DNA of 64,000 bases from Dokdonella sp. (GTDB lineage: Bacteria > Pseudomonadota > Gammaproteobacteria > Xanthomonadales > Rhodanobacteraceae): positions 1-64,000 of the forward strand of contig JAHCAR010000007.1 in assembly GCA_019634795.1 (NCBI GenBank). The letters are read 5' to 3'. Every line of letters begins with the position of its first letter. The first letter of the stretch is position 1. The position numbers were made by a program, and so were the translations under genes. Positions 36,658 through 43,237 of this stretch are shown here, one piece after another. The notes beneath the pieces were generated by a model. It was given only the letters and a program-made list of their open reading frames with translations. It was not told the origin of the DNA and ran no database searches.

Positions 36658-37317
36658 ATGTCACTCGCCCTGTACGGCCACCCGTTCTCCTCGTACACGC
36701 AGAAGGCGTTGATCGCCCTGTACGAAAACGACATCGCGTTCGAGTTCCGCTGCATCAGTCCCGACACACCACAGCACTCGGCCGACTGGCAGCGGCGCTG
36801 GCCGCTGCGCAAGTTCCCGGTGCTCGTGGACGGCGAGCGCAGCCTCGCCGAAGCGAGCATCATCATCGAATACCTGCAGATCGCCCACCCGGGGCCCGTG
36901 ACCCTGCTGCCGGCCGATCCGATGGCCGCGCTCGAGGTGCGCTTCCTCGACCGTTTCTTCGACCTGCATGTGATGGACGCCATGCAGGTCGCGGTCGAAG
37001 CCGCCCTTGGCAGGCTGCCGATGAAGAAAGAAGAGGGATTGGCCATTGCCGGCGAAAGGCTGGATCGGGCCTATGCCTGGCTCGAGACGCACCTAGCCGG
37101 AAAGACCTGGGCGGCCGGGGACGACTTCAGCCTGGCGGACTGCGCCGCCGCGCCGTCGCTGTTCTATGCGGACTGGACACACCGGATCCCCGAATCCTGC
37201 CCCGTCCTCCGCGCCTATCGCGCCCGCCTGCTCGAACACCCCTCGTTCGCCCGGGCCGTCGAAGAAGCACGCCCGTTCCGATCGTACTTTCCGCTGGGCG
37301 CGCCGGATCGGGACTGA
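36658..37317 (+). CDS. glutathione S-transferase family protein
   Basis: A 219-residue cytosolic protein with the thioredoxin-like N-terminal domain (MSLALYGHPFSSYTQKALIALYENDI, cis-Pro segment RKFPVLVDGE, and glutathione gamma-Glu binding segment LAEASIIIEYL) and an all-helical C-terminal domain from about residue 88. GGAG lies 7 nt before the ATG. It likely conjugates or reduces small electrophiles; the substrate is unknown. It stands alone and is followed by a toxin-antitoxin module. Confidence 0.9.
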   Translation: MSLALYGHPFSSYTQKALIALYENDIAFEFRCISPDTPQHSADWQRRWPLRKFPVLVDGERSLAEASIIIEYLQIAHPGPVTLLPADPMAALEVRFLDRFFDLHVMDAMQVAVEAALGRLPMKKEEGLAIAGERLDRAYAWLETHLAGKTWAAGDDFSLADCAAAPSLFYADWTHRIPESCPVLRAYRARLLEHPSFARAVEEARPFRSYFPLGAPDRD

Positions 37318-37502
37318 GACCCCGAGCGACCTCGCACTTTGTCGCGCGCAATTCCGGAGCGTTCCGGCCAAATTGCACGCCCACAATTCTCAACCCAAGG
37401 CGGTCCGGCCGGTTTAGATGGCTGGCCGCTTGAGAAGGCTTGCCCGCTTCTACGTCAGGCACTGACGGCACACCGTCCAGGAAAATTTTCGCCCCTCACA
37501 CG

Positions 37503-37542
37503 TTGCAACTCAGTCCCCTTGCACGATATAACGTGCGTTATA
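37503..37542 (+). promoter_or_regulatory. promoter with overlapping operator palindrome of the AbrB-Doc module
   Basis: TTGCAA (37503-37508) and TATAAC (37527-37532) form a good promoter with an 18-bp spacer. The -10 box is inside an inverted repeat, TATAACG-TG-CGTTATA (37527-37542), whose 7-bp arms are exact. Autoregulation by the AbrB-type antitoxin, which would block the -10 box, is the natural reading. Confidence 0.6.
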
Positions 37543-37561
37543 ACTCGCTCAGGAAACTGCC

Positions 37562-37783
37562 ATGAAACTCAAGATCACAACCATCGGCAACTCGGCCGGA
37601 GTGATCCTGCCGCGCGAACTGCTGGCACGCCTGCGCCTTGAAAAAGGCGACGAACTGTTCGCGCTAGAGACGCCGGACGGCATCCGCCTGACCACCTACG
37701 ACCCCGAGCTGGCCCGGCAGATGGAAGTGGCCGAGGACGTCATGCGCAAGGATAGAAACGTCCTGCGCAAACTGGCGCAGTAG
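37562..37783 (+). CDS. AbrB/MazE-type antitoxin
   Basis: A 73-residue swapped-hairpin AbrB DNA-binding protein (MKLKITTIGNSAGVILPRELLARLRLEKGDELF is the canonical core) with a C-terminal tail (LARQMEVAEDVMRKDRNVLRKLAQ) that should wrap the toxin. It lies 9 nt upstream of a Doc-family toxin. AbrB-type antitoxins paired with Doc are a known variant of the usual Phd-Doc module. AGGA precedes the ATG. Confidence 0.9.
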   Translation: MKLKITTIGNSAGVILPRELLARLRLEKGDELFALETPDGIRLTTYDPELARQMEVAEDVMRKDRNVLRKLAQ

Positions 37784-37792
37784 GCGGCAGCG

Positions 37793-38224
37793 ATGATCAT
37801 CTGGATCGAGAGACCACTCGCCTTGGCCATTCATGAGCGCCAGTTGGCCGAGCATGGTGGCGGTATCGGCGTGCGCGACGAGAGCCTGCTGATATCGGCG
37901 CTCGCGCGTCCGCAGCAACTGCATGCGTATGGCGATCCGCCGCCCGATCTCGCCGACCTCGCTGCCAGCCTTGCGTTCGGTCTGGCCCGCAACCATCCCT
38001 TTGTCGACGGCAACAAGCGCACCGCCCACGTCTGTTACCGCGTCTTCCTCGCGCTCAACAGCGTCGAAATCGTCGCAAGCGATGAAGAAAAGTATGTCGC
38101 GATGATCTCCCTGGCCGAGGGAAGCCAGTCCGAAGCCGAGTTCGCTGACTGGCTGCGCCAGCGCACCAAACTCGATGTCGAAAAGCAGGTGAACGAACCG
38201 CGCACAGGCTACGCGCGGAGATAG
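37793..38224 (+). CDS. doc: Doc-family toxin (Fic fold)
   Basis: A 143-residue death-on-curing toxin with the active-site motif HPFVDGNKR (68-76), matching the Doc signature HxFx(N/D)xNKR. Doc proteins phosphorylate elongation factor Tu and stop translation. The motif differs from AMP-transferring Fic proteins (HPFxxGNGR), so kinase-type activity on EF-Tu is expected. It is the second gene of an operon with the AbrB-type antitoxin. The tail is Arg-rich. The first 35-bp repeat array begins about 40 bases after its stop codon. Confidence 0.92.
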   Translation: MIIWIERPLALAIHERQLAEHGGGIGVRDESLLISALARPQQLHAYGDPPPDLADLAASLAFGLARNHPFVDGNKRTAHVCYRVFLALNSVEIVASDEEKYVAMISLAEGSQSEAEFADWLRQRTKLDVEKQVNEPRTGYARR

Positions 38225-38264
38225 ATAGCGCCCATTGCAAATGGCGCGCCCCGAGAGAATGGAC

Positions 38265-38410
38265 TCCATTGGTCCTGAGCGTAACGCAGCGAAAAAAAGT
38301 CCGTTCTTCTTGAGCGCAGCGCAGCGAAAAAAAGTTCGTTCGCCCTGAGCGTAGCGCTCCGAAAAAACGTCCGTTCGTCCTGAGCGTAGCGCAGCGAAGT
38401 CGAAGGATGA
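38265..38410. repeat. tandem repeat array 1, period 35 bp, four units
   Basis: Four 26-bp cores start at 38265, 38300, 38335 and 38370, an exact 35-bp period. The consensus begins TCCGTTCGTCCTGAGCG and continues with TAGCGCAGC; the units are separated by 9-nt A-rich spacers (GAAAAAAAG-like). The last unit runs on into CGAAGTCGAAGGA, the form in which this repeat is often found singly in bacterial genomes. A second array with the same period and opposite orientation lies at 42128-42293. Confidence 0.88.
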
Positions 38411-38767
38411 TCACTCGAGATCCTCAAGACCCGAATCAATAGTGCCGATTGCCCGAACGCATCGATCCGGAGAGGGGTGACTAGAATCCGAAGTCTATCT
38501 GCTCCGACAGCAAGGTTGCCTCGTCAATGGTGCGAAGGCAAACCTGACCACAAGCAGAACCTGGCCGGACGCTTGGAATTCAAACGCATCATTCCTCCGG
38601 CCCTTTTCCGCCTGCCCCTGAAGACTCACATCCGCTTCTGCTTCTGCCCACGCTCTTGACGTTGCTCTTCGCTCTGGCGCGCAGGATGCGCGCTACCAGG
38701 GTCCCGTAAGCGGTGGCGGCAGGGCGCAGGAAAGGCCCGCAGGGTGGGCGCGAGGGATCGCACCCAG
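38411..38767. other. gene-free accessory stretch
   Basis: No gene is supported between array 1 and the hairpin element. Base use is mixed and reading frames are short with no recognisable product. The segment from about 38690 (GCGCTACCAGGGTCCCGT) onwards leads into the hairpin element and may be part of the same repeat. Confidence 0.5.
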
Positions 38768-38925
38768 TTCGCTGCCAGCACACGGACGTGCTGTCAGCGA
38801 ACCCCCGGAGTCCTGTCGCGAAGTCGGAGGACAGGAGTCCGGAGACCACCGCTTTGGGGTGGCCTTCTCTTTGGTTACTTTCTCTTGGCCACGCAAGAGA
38901 AAGTAACTCGCTCGCCGAAGGCGAG
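38768..38925. repeat. structured repeat element with four successive hairpins
   Basis: Four inverted repeats follow each other: 38768-38781/38788-38801 (14-bp arms, one mismatch, TTCGCTGCCAGCAC), 38807-38817/38830-38840 (11-bp perfect arms, GGAGTCCTGTC), 38874-38887/38894-38907 (14-bp perfect arms, GTTACTTTCTCTTG, loop GCCACG) and 38911-38916/38920-38925 (CTCGCC-GAA-GGCGAG). The third hairpin and its surroundings belong to a repeat seen widely in Xanthomonadales and Pseudomonas intergenic DNA, where it is often mis-annotated as small hypothetical proteins. Reading frames across it are not supported as genes. Confidence 0.8.
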
Positions 38926-39523
38926 TGAAAGCCCTTTGCTGCAATTGTTCGCCGCGCAGTTCCTCCCGATCGAGGACTTGCGGATGGTACAAAGGTAGAC
39001 CTGACCCTCAAGCTCGCCAGGGTCATTCTTGGTGATGACCCTGCGCTTGCCTGGCCGGGAGGTATCAATGAACCTGTTCGCACCGACCCGGAGCGGATAG
39101 GTCCGCTCCCACCAATGGCACGAACGTAGACCTGCTCCCTTATTCCGCCCTCAGGATACAAGCGTTGACACGCTCCTTCATTGAGGGGAACTGGCCAATC
39201 AGCAGGGAGGAATCCTGCCTTCGTCCTGAATCGCTGACGATGCCGAGCCAGACTTTAACATTGCCGCCAAGATGCCCGCCGATCAGGCACAACCCCACTC
39301 AGCGGAAAATGATACGAAGATTGATCCCGTCGCTTCCCCAATCAAATTGGATTCCAGCCTGCGCTGGAATGACGGCGAGGTAGAGGCCGATCATGTGGCC
39401 TGACCTGCCCTCGGTACGGGGATGGCGGCGTTTCCCGGCTCCCGAAGTCAGTCCCCATGCGCTTTCGCCTGAGCCGGACGCCTCAAGAGAGCGCCATTTG
39501 GCGCTGTCGTCCTGTCCGGAGAT
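38926..39523. other. gene-free stretch with dispersed repeat remnants
   Basis: No gene is supported. At 39351-39370 there is a small hairpin ATTCCAGC-CTGC-GCTGGAAT followed by GACGGCGAGG, the common 'ATTCC-GGAATGAC' dispersed repeat. Around 39005-39065 is a repeat-like stretch with GCCTGGCCGGG that recurs near 35690. The region is typical of repeat accumulation between genes. Confidence 0.5.
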
Positions 39524-40000
39524 TCAATGGTCGCTCGCCATCACCTGCTGTTGCTGGAGTTCGCGCTCGACCCCGTCGGCCGAAACTTCCATCAGCTTGA
39601 ACAAGAAGGTCGATTCCTCGAGCTCGGCTCGCAGCTTGTAGGTCTTTCCCGCTTCCATGACCACCCTCATGTAGCCCTGCCCGGTCATCCAGCTTTTTGC
39701 GGCACCCGTAGTGACGTAATGGATACCCGGCTCGACGCAGACCGAATTTCGTGTTCCCACCCTATTGCCATCAATCATCCGAATGGCCGCGTGTGCCGCG
39801 TCGCCCATCAGAAACTTGGACAAGTTGGCGAGGTCCCCCGAAATGCAACTGAGCGAGGGGTTCTTCCGCAAGTCCTCCTTGACGCCGCCCGAAGAGCAGG
39901 CACCGAGCAGGATCGCGGCCGCGATCGGAAAAAGTCGGCACTTGGTATTCAATCGCAAGGTCTTGAGCCCGTGCCGAATCTGGTCGGCCGCATGATCCAT
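39524..40000 (-). CDS. putative lipoprotein of unknown function
   Basis: A 158-residue protein with a lipoprotein signal (LFPIAAAILLGACSSGG, lipobox LGAC, Cys35), so it is anchored in a membrane facing the periplasm. The N-region before the hydrophobic core is long (about 23 residues), and a later non-ATG start is possible. The mature part (IHYVTTGAAKSWMTGQGYMRVVMEAGKTYKLRAELEE) recalls small 'PEGA-like' or DUF-type domains that describe response to polar solutes, but no family is claimed. It lies in a repeat-rich accessory stretch and has slightly lower GC than its surroundings. Confidence 0.68.
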   Translation of the reverse strand: MDHAADQIRHGLKTLRLNTKCRLFPIAAAILLGACSSGGVKEDLRKNPSLSCISGDLANLSKFLMGDAAHAAIRMIDGNRVGTRNSVCVEPGIHYVTTGAAKSWMTGQGYMRVVMEAGKTYKLRAELEESTFLFKLMEVSADGVERELQQQQVMASDH

Positions 40001-40433
40001 GGGGCATATCGCTTCAGTACTGACAAGTGGCCGGCAAATAGCCCGATGATGGCGATCCGGAAGAATGACAAAGCTCTGTCATGCGCACGCTTCAAGACCT
40101 GACCCCCGAGCTTGTGACCCCCGAGCTTGGAGAACCGCCTTCGCAGCAGGAAACGTCAGTGACATACCGCCGCGGTCGAACGATTCGACAACTTCCTCAA
40201 TTTTGGAAAATGGTGTCGTACTCATGATATGTGACGAACGCTAGCACAATAGCGGGATTAGGTCCTAAAACTTGAATGAATTCAAACTTCAAGACCCCCG
40301 TCTATTGCACTTTCAGCGCGCCAACCGGCTAGTTTGATCTCCATGTCCGAACTCGCCGCACTGTGGCTGCATACGCGTTTCAAGTCCGAATCAAGGATGG
40401 ACAGATAGCCGCGGGATGACTGGGTTCGTCGGA
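40001..40433. other. gene-free region of reduced GC
   Basis: About 430 bases with distinctly lower GC content than the window as a whole, especially 40190-40300. A direct repeat TGACCCCCGAGCTTG occurs twice in succession near 40105-40135. An imperfect inverted stretch TTGAATGAATTCAA lies near 40273. No reading frame has a recognisable product. The region may hold the promoter of the lipoprotein gene. Confidence 0.5.
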
Positions 40434-41033
40434 CTATTGCCGCTTCTCACTCGCGAACGACTTCTTCATGAGATTGAATGGCGAGAATCTCACGTCCATG
40501 CCAGAGCCAATTATGCGAATCGACTTGACGTCAAACTCGCATTTGACAGTAGTGCCCAAAGTTTGACCGTCGATCATCAGAGCCAGTTCGCTCGCAGCGA
40601 TTGCGTAAAGACCAAAGCTGATCGGCTTGCCCACCTTCAATTCGGCACCGATCGGAAGATGTGGTGTATCGCCTCCGCGCCAGATATCAGCCTCGACCCT
40701 TCTGGTCGAGCGGTCCGCCGTGAAGGTCAATGAAAGTACCTTGCGCTGCTTCTCGTCGCCCTCACCGTAAAGATTGATGCGCGCGATCGAAGCCCATCTG
40801 TCCTTTGGCTTGCCCTTGACGTCCTGGATATCGATGGTCGTGGACAGACCCTCGAACTTGGAAATCTGCCGTTTTTCCCACGCCGTGTATTGGCCGGATT
40901 CGCCACCTAGCTCAAAGGAATAGAACTCGACGGGCGTGAACTTCAGTGAGTCGTTCGGACTGTCCGGCTGATTTGCGTTTGACGCTGAGGACGATGCCGC
41001 AGCGACCATTGCAACAAGGAGCAGACCTCGCAT
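40434..41033 (-). CDS. exported protein of unknown function
   Basis: A 199-residue protein with a signal peptide (about residues 1-20, MRGLLLVAMVAAASSSASNA-N). The mature part is a beta-rich single domain with one cysteine (VKCEFDV) and no recognised family. AGGAGAGCGAAGGA precedes the ATG. Its codon use is less GC-rich than the neighbouring housekeeping genes, so it may have been acquired. It is followed on the same strand by nothing for 430 bases and preceded by nrdJb, 38 nt upstream. Confidence 0.68.
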   Translation of the reverse strand: MRGLLLVAMVAAASSSASNANQPDSPNDSLKFTPVEFYSFELGGESGQYTAWEKRQISKFEGLSTTIDIQDVKGKPKDRWASIARINLYGEGDEKQRKVLSLTFTADRSTRRVEADIWRGGDTPHLPIGAELKVGKPISFGLYAIAASELALMIDGQTLGTTVKCEFDVKSIRIIGSGMDVRFSPFNLMKKSFASEKRQ

Positions 41034-41071
41034 TCCTTCGCTCTCCTCTGCTTACCTTCGAACCCAATCGC

Positions 41072-41959
41072 CTACCCGCATTTCGAATAGCCACAATTCA
41101 AACACGTCGCGCACCCATCCATGATGATGGTCGCGTTGGTGTTGCATTTATGGCACATGGTGGCGCCGGGCGGGAAGCTCGGGGTGTCGTCTTCGGCTTC
41201 GGGCGGGGAAGGCATCGCGGCTGAAGCCGCTCCTACGGAAGCAGAAGCGGAAGCGCTGGATCCTGGCGTTCGCCGGGATGACGAAGCAGAAGCAGAGTCA
41301 CTGGGTCCCGGCTTTCGCCGGGATGACGGTTCAGCAGTGGATGCCGCCGCTGCGGCATCGGTCACTTCAAATTTTTTTTTTGACTTGGCTTCGTAGGCGG
41401 CGCGCTTTTCGGCGATCAGGGCACGCTGGGCCGGGTCCATTTCAGGATCGTGGAGCAGGCCGATCATCTTCATGTGGCGCTCGATGACGGCGCCGAGCTC
41501 GGCGACGATGCTCGGCATGTAGACGCCGCCGGCCTTGAAGTAGCCGCCGCGCGGGTCGAACACCGCCTTCAGCTCCTCGACCAGGAAGGTCACGTCGCCG
41601 CCCTTGCGGAACACGGCCGACATGATACGGGTCAGCGCGACGATCCACTGGAAGTGTTCCATGCTCTTCGAGTTGACGAAGATCTCAAAGGGCCGGCGCA
41701 GCTCGTGCTCGGTACCGGGGTTGAGCACGATATCGTTGATCGTCACGTACAGGGCGTGCTCGACCAGCGGCGACTTGATCTTGTAGGTGGCGCCGATCAG
41801 CTGGTCCGGGCGCTCGACCTTTTCGTGCATGTGGATGACTTCGGCGCTGGCCGGTTCATCCGCCTCGACCGTGGGCGCGGGCGCGGCGACGGGTGCCGGC
41901 TTCTCGTCGGGCTGGACAACGGTGTATGCCTTGATCTTCTTTTCAATCTTGATCGCCAT
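41072..41959 (-). CDS. nrdJb: B12-dependent ribonucleotide reductase small component NrdJb
   Basis: A 295-residue accessory chain of the split class II ribonucleotide reductase, as in Pseudomonas aeruginosa NrdJa/NrdJb. Residues about 40-205 form the TSCPD-like domain (ATYKIKSPLVEHALYVTINDIVLNPGTE...RRPFEIFVNSKSMEHFQWIVALTRIMSAVFRKGGD). The C-terminus is Cys-rich (CHKC ... CATCLNCGYSKCG), likely a zinc site and shuttle dithiol. Between them is a low-complexity linker (about 206-265) coded by inserted dispersed repeats (41213-41328), preceded by a ten-A homopolymer (10 T on the plus strand, about 41372-41381). The protein is therefore longer than the P. aeruginosa counterpart. nrdJa lies about 1.3 kb upstream. 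Confidence 0.85.
   Translation of the reverse strand: MAIKIEKKIKAYTVVQPDEKPAPVAAPAPTVEADEPASAEVIHMHEKVERPDQLIGATYKIKSPLVEHALYVTINDIVLNPGTEHELRRPFEIFVNSKSMEHFQWIVALTRIMSAVFRKGGDVTFLVEELKAVFDPRGGYFKAGGVYMPSIVAELGAVIERHMKMIGLLHDPEMDPAQRALIAEKRAAYEAKSKKKFEVTDAAAAASTAEPSSRRKPGPSDSASASSSRRTPGSSASASASVGAASAAMPSPPEAEDDTPSFPPGATMCHKCNTNATIIMDGCATCLNCGYSKCG
41213..41328. repeat. dispersed repeats inside the nrdJb coding sequence
   Basis: Three repeat units lie in frame. 41213-41236 carries a REP-like unit (GTAGGAGCGGCTTCAGCCGC on the minus strand). 41256-41283 and 41301-41328 are two copies of the CTGGxTCCxGGC..TCGCCGGGATGACG repeat, a relative of the hairpin at 39351-39370. They encode the linker VGAASAAM and two RRxPGxS segments separated by Ser/Ala runs. 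Confidence 0.8.
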
Positions 41960-42445
41960 GCCGGCGTGCTCCTGGTTTTCTGCCTGACGGTCGCGCGCTG
42001 CGCGCGGGTCAGTTCGGTCTGTGCCTTCGGTGCCTTGGGGCCCGGTGTGGCGGAATTTTCTTGTTCGATCCTTCGCTGGCGCCGATGGGTTGTCCTTCGA
42101 CTTTGGTGCTCCATGTCCTTCGACTTCGCTGCGCTACGCTCAGGACGAACGGACATTTTTTTGCTGCGCTACGCTCAGGACGAACGGAATTTTATTCACT
42201 GCGCTAAGCTCAGGACGAACGGAGATTTGTTAGCTTCGCTGCGCTCAGGTCGAACGGACCTCGGTTCGCTGCGTTGCGCTCCGGACGATCGGTTTCCATT
42301 CAATTCATGGGCCATAACCCTACGGTCCAAGGTCGGCCCGGACCCGGGACGATTCAAGCGCCGGCGAGGCTGTGCCCTGCCTACGCCCTCCTGCTCGAGT
42401 CATCGGGGAAACCCTGGCCGCGGAGGCCGCGGCCAGGGCCACCGA
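41960..42445. other. intergenic region holding repeat array 2
   Basis: Between the nrdJb start and the end of the histone-like gene (both minus strand). Apart from the 35-bp array at 42128-42293, a single degenerate unit fragment (CCTTCGACTT) occurs at about 42094-42103. No gene is supported. The nrdJb promoter should be close to 41960-42060; none was clear. Confidence 0.55.
42128..42293. repeat. tandem repeat array 2, period 35 bp, five units
   Basis: Five 26-bp cores start at 42128, 42163, 42198, 42233 and 42268, again an exact 35-bp period. The consensus begins GCTGCGCTACGCTCAGGACG and ends AACGGA; it is the reverse complement of array 1. Spacers of 9 nt differ between units (for example CATTTTTTT, ATTTTATTC-like). 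The units become more degenerate towards the right. The preceding bases CCTTCGACTTC extend the first unit. Confidence 0.88.
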
Positions 42446-43135
42446 TCACTTGCGGCCTTTCTTGCCGGCCTTCTTTGCAGCCTTCTTCGCGGGTGCTTTC
42501 TTCGCTGCCTTCTTGGCGGCCTTTGCCGCTGCGGGCGCCTTCTTCACGGCCTTCTTGGCCGACTTCTTCGAAGCGGCGGCCTTCTTCACGGCTTTCTTGG
42601 CGGCCTTCCTGGCTGGCGACTTCTTCACGGCCTTCTTCGCGGCGGAAGCCTTTTTGGTGGCTTTCTTGACCGCTTTCTTCACGGCCTTCTTGGTTGCCGC
42701 CTTCTTGGCTACTGCTTTCTTCGCGACCTTCCTGGACGCCTTCTTCGCCGCGCCCTTCTTGGCGGCGGCCTTCTTCGCGACCTTCTTCTTGGCGGCCTTG
42801 GCCTTCGGCTTGGCCTTGGCTGCGCTCTTGGTCACCGACTTGGTGGCTTCCTCGGCGGCCTTGGTCACCGACTTGGCGGCCTTCTTGATCTTCTTGGCGG
42901 CGGCCTTTTCGACCTTCTTCATCTTGGCGACGACGGTCTTGACCTTGCGCGCGGCCTGCTTGCGCGCCTTCTGCACCTGGGCCACGGCCTTCTTGCCGGC
43001 GGCTGCAGCGGTTTCCTTGGCATCGGTGGCCATGGCACTGGCGGAGCTGGCGACCGCACCGGCGGCGTCGGAAATTGCGCCACCCATTTCCTTCAGACTG
43101 TCTTTGACTTCTTCAACCGGACTTTCGGTACTCAT
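42446..43135 (-). CDS. histone H1-like Lys/Ala-rich DNA-binding protein
   Basis: A 229-residue basic protein. Residues 1-50 are an acidic to neutral helical head (MSTESPVEEVKDSLKEMGGAISDAAG...), and the remaining 180 residues are dominated by KKAAKKAVKKA-type repeats like histone H1, AlgP of Pseudomonas and Hc1 of chlamydiae. Such tails bind DNA without sequence preference and condense it. GGAGAGGGGA lies before the ATG at 43135. The repeated nature makes length variation by recombination likely. It lies between nrdJa and nrdJb on the same strand; a functional tie is not known. Confidence 0.85.
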   Translation of the reverse strand: MSTESPVEEVKDSLKEMGGAISDAAGAVASSASAMATDAKETAAAAGKKAVAQVQKARKQAARKVKTVVAKMKKVEKAAAKKIKKAAKSVTKAAEEATKSVTKSAAKAKPKAKAAKKKVAKKAAAKKGAAKKASRKVAKKAVAKKAATKKAVKKAVKKATKKASAAKKAVKKSPARKAAKKAVKKAAASKKSAKKAVKKAPAAAKAAKKAAKKAPAKKAAKKAGKKGRK

Positions 43136-43237
43136 GTTTCCCCTCTCCGCGCTCACCGCGCATGTTGATTGGCTGGGTTGGAAAACGCACTGCAGTTAAA
43201 CCGTCACGCGCGAGCGCATGCCGGGCCCACCTTCGAA

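Noticed and set aside
33188-38224. rpfG (HD-GYP) next to rpfC
   Set aside because: No HD-GYP motif is present in any frame near rpfC; the only c-di-GMP gene in the window is the diguanylate cyclase at 753-1976.
38265-38410. Regularly spaced repeats as a CRISPR array
   Set aside because: The non-repeated part is only 9 nt and A-rich in all units; there are no spacer-length variable segments and no cas genes.
38713-38998. Small hypothetical proteins across the hairpin element
   Set aside because: Several overlapping frames exist only because of the repeat; the DNA is explained by hairpins and the frames have no ribosome binding sites or conserved product.
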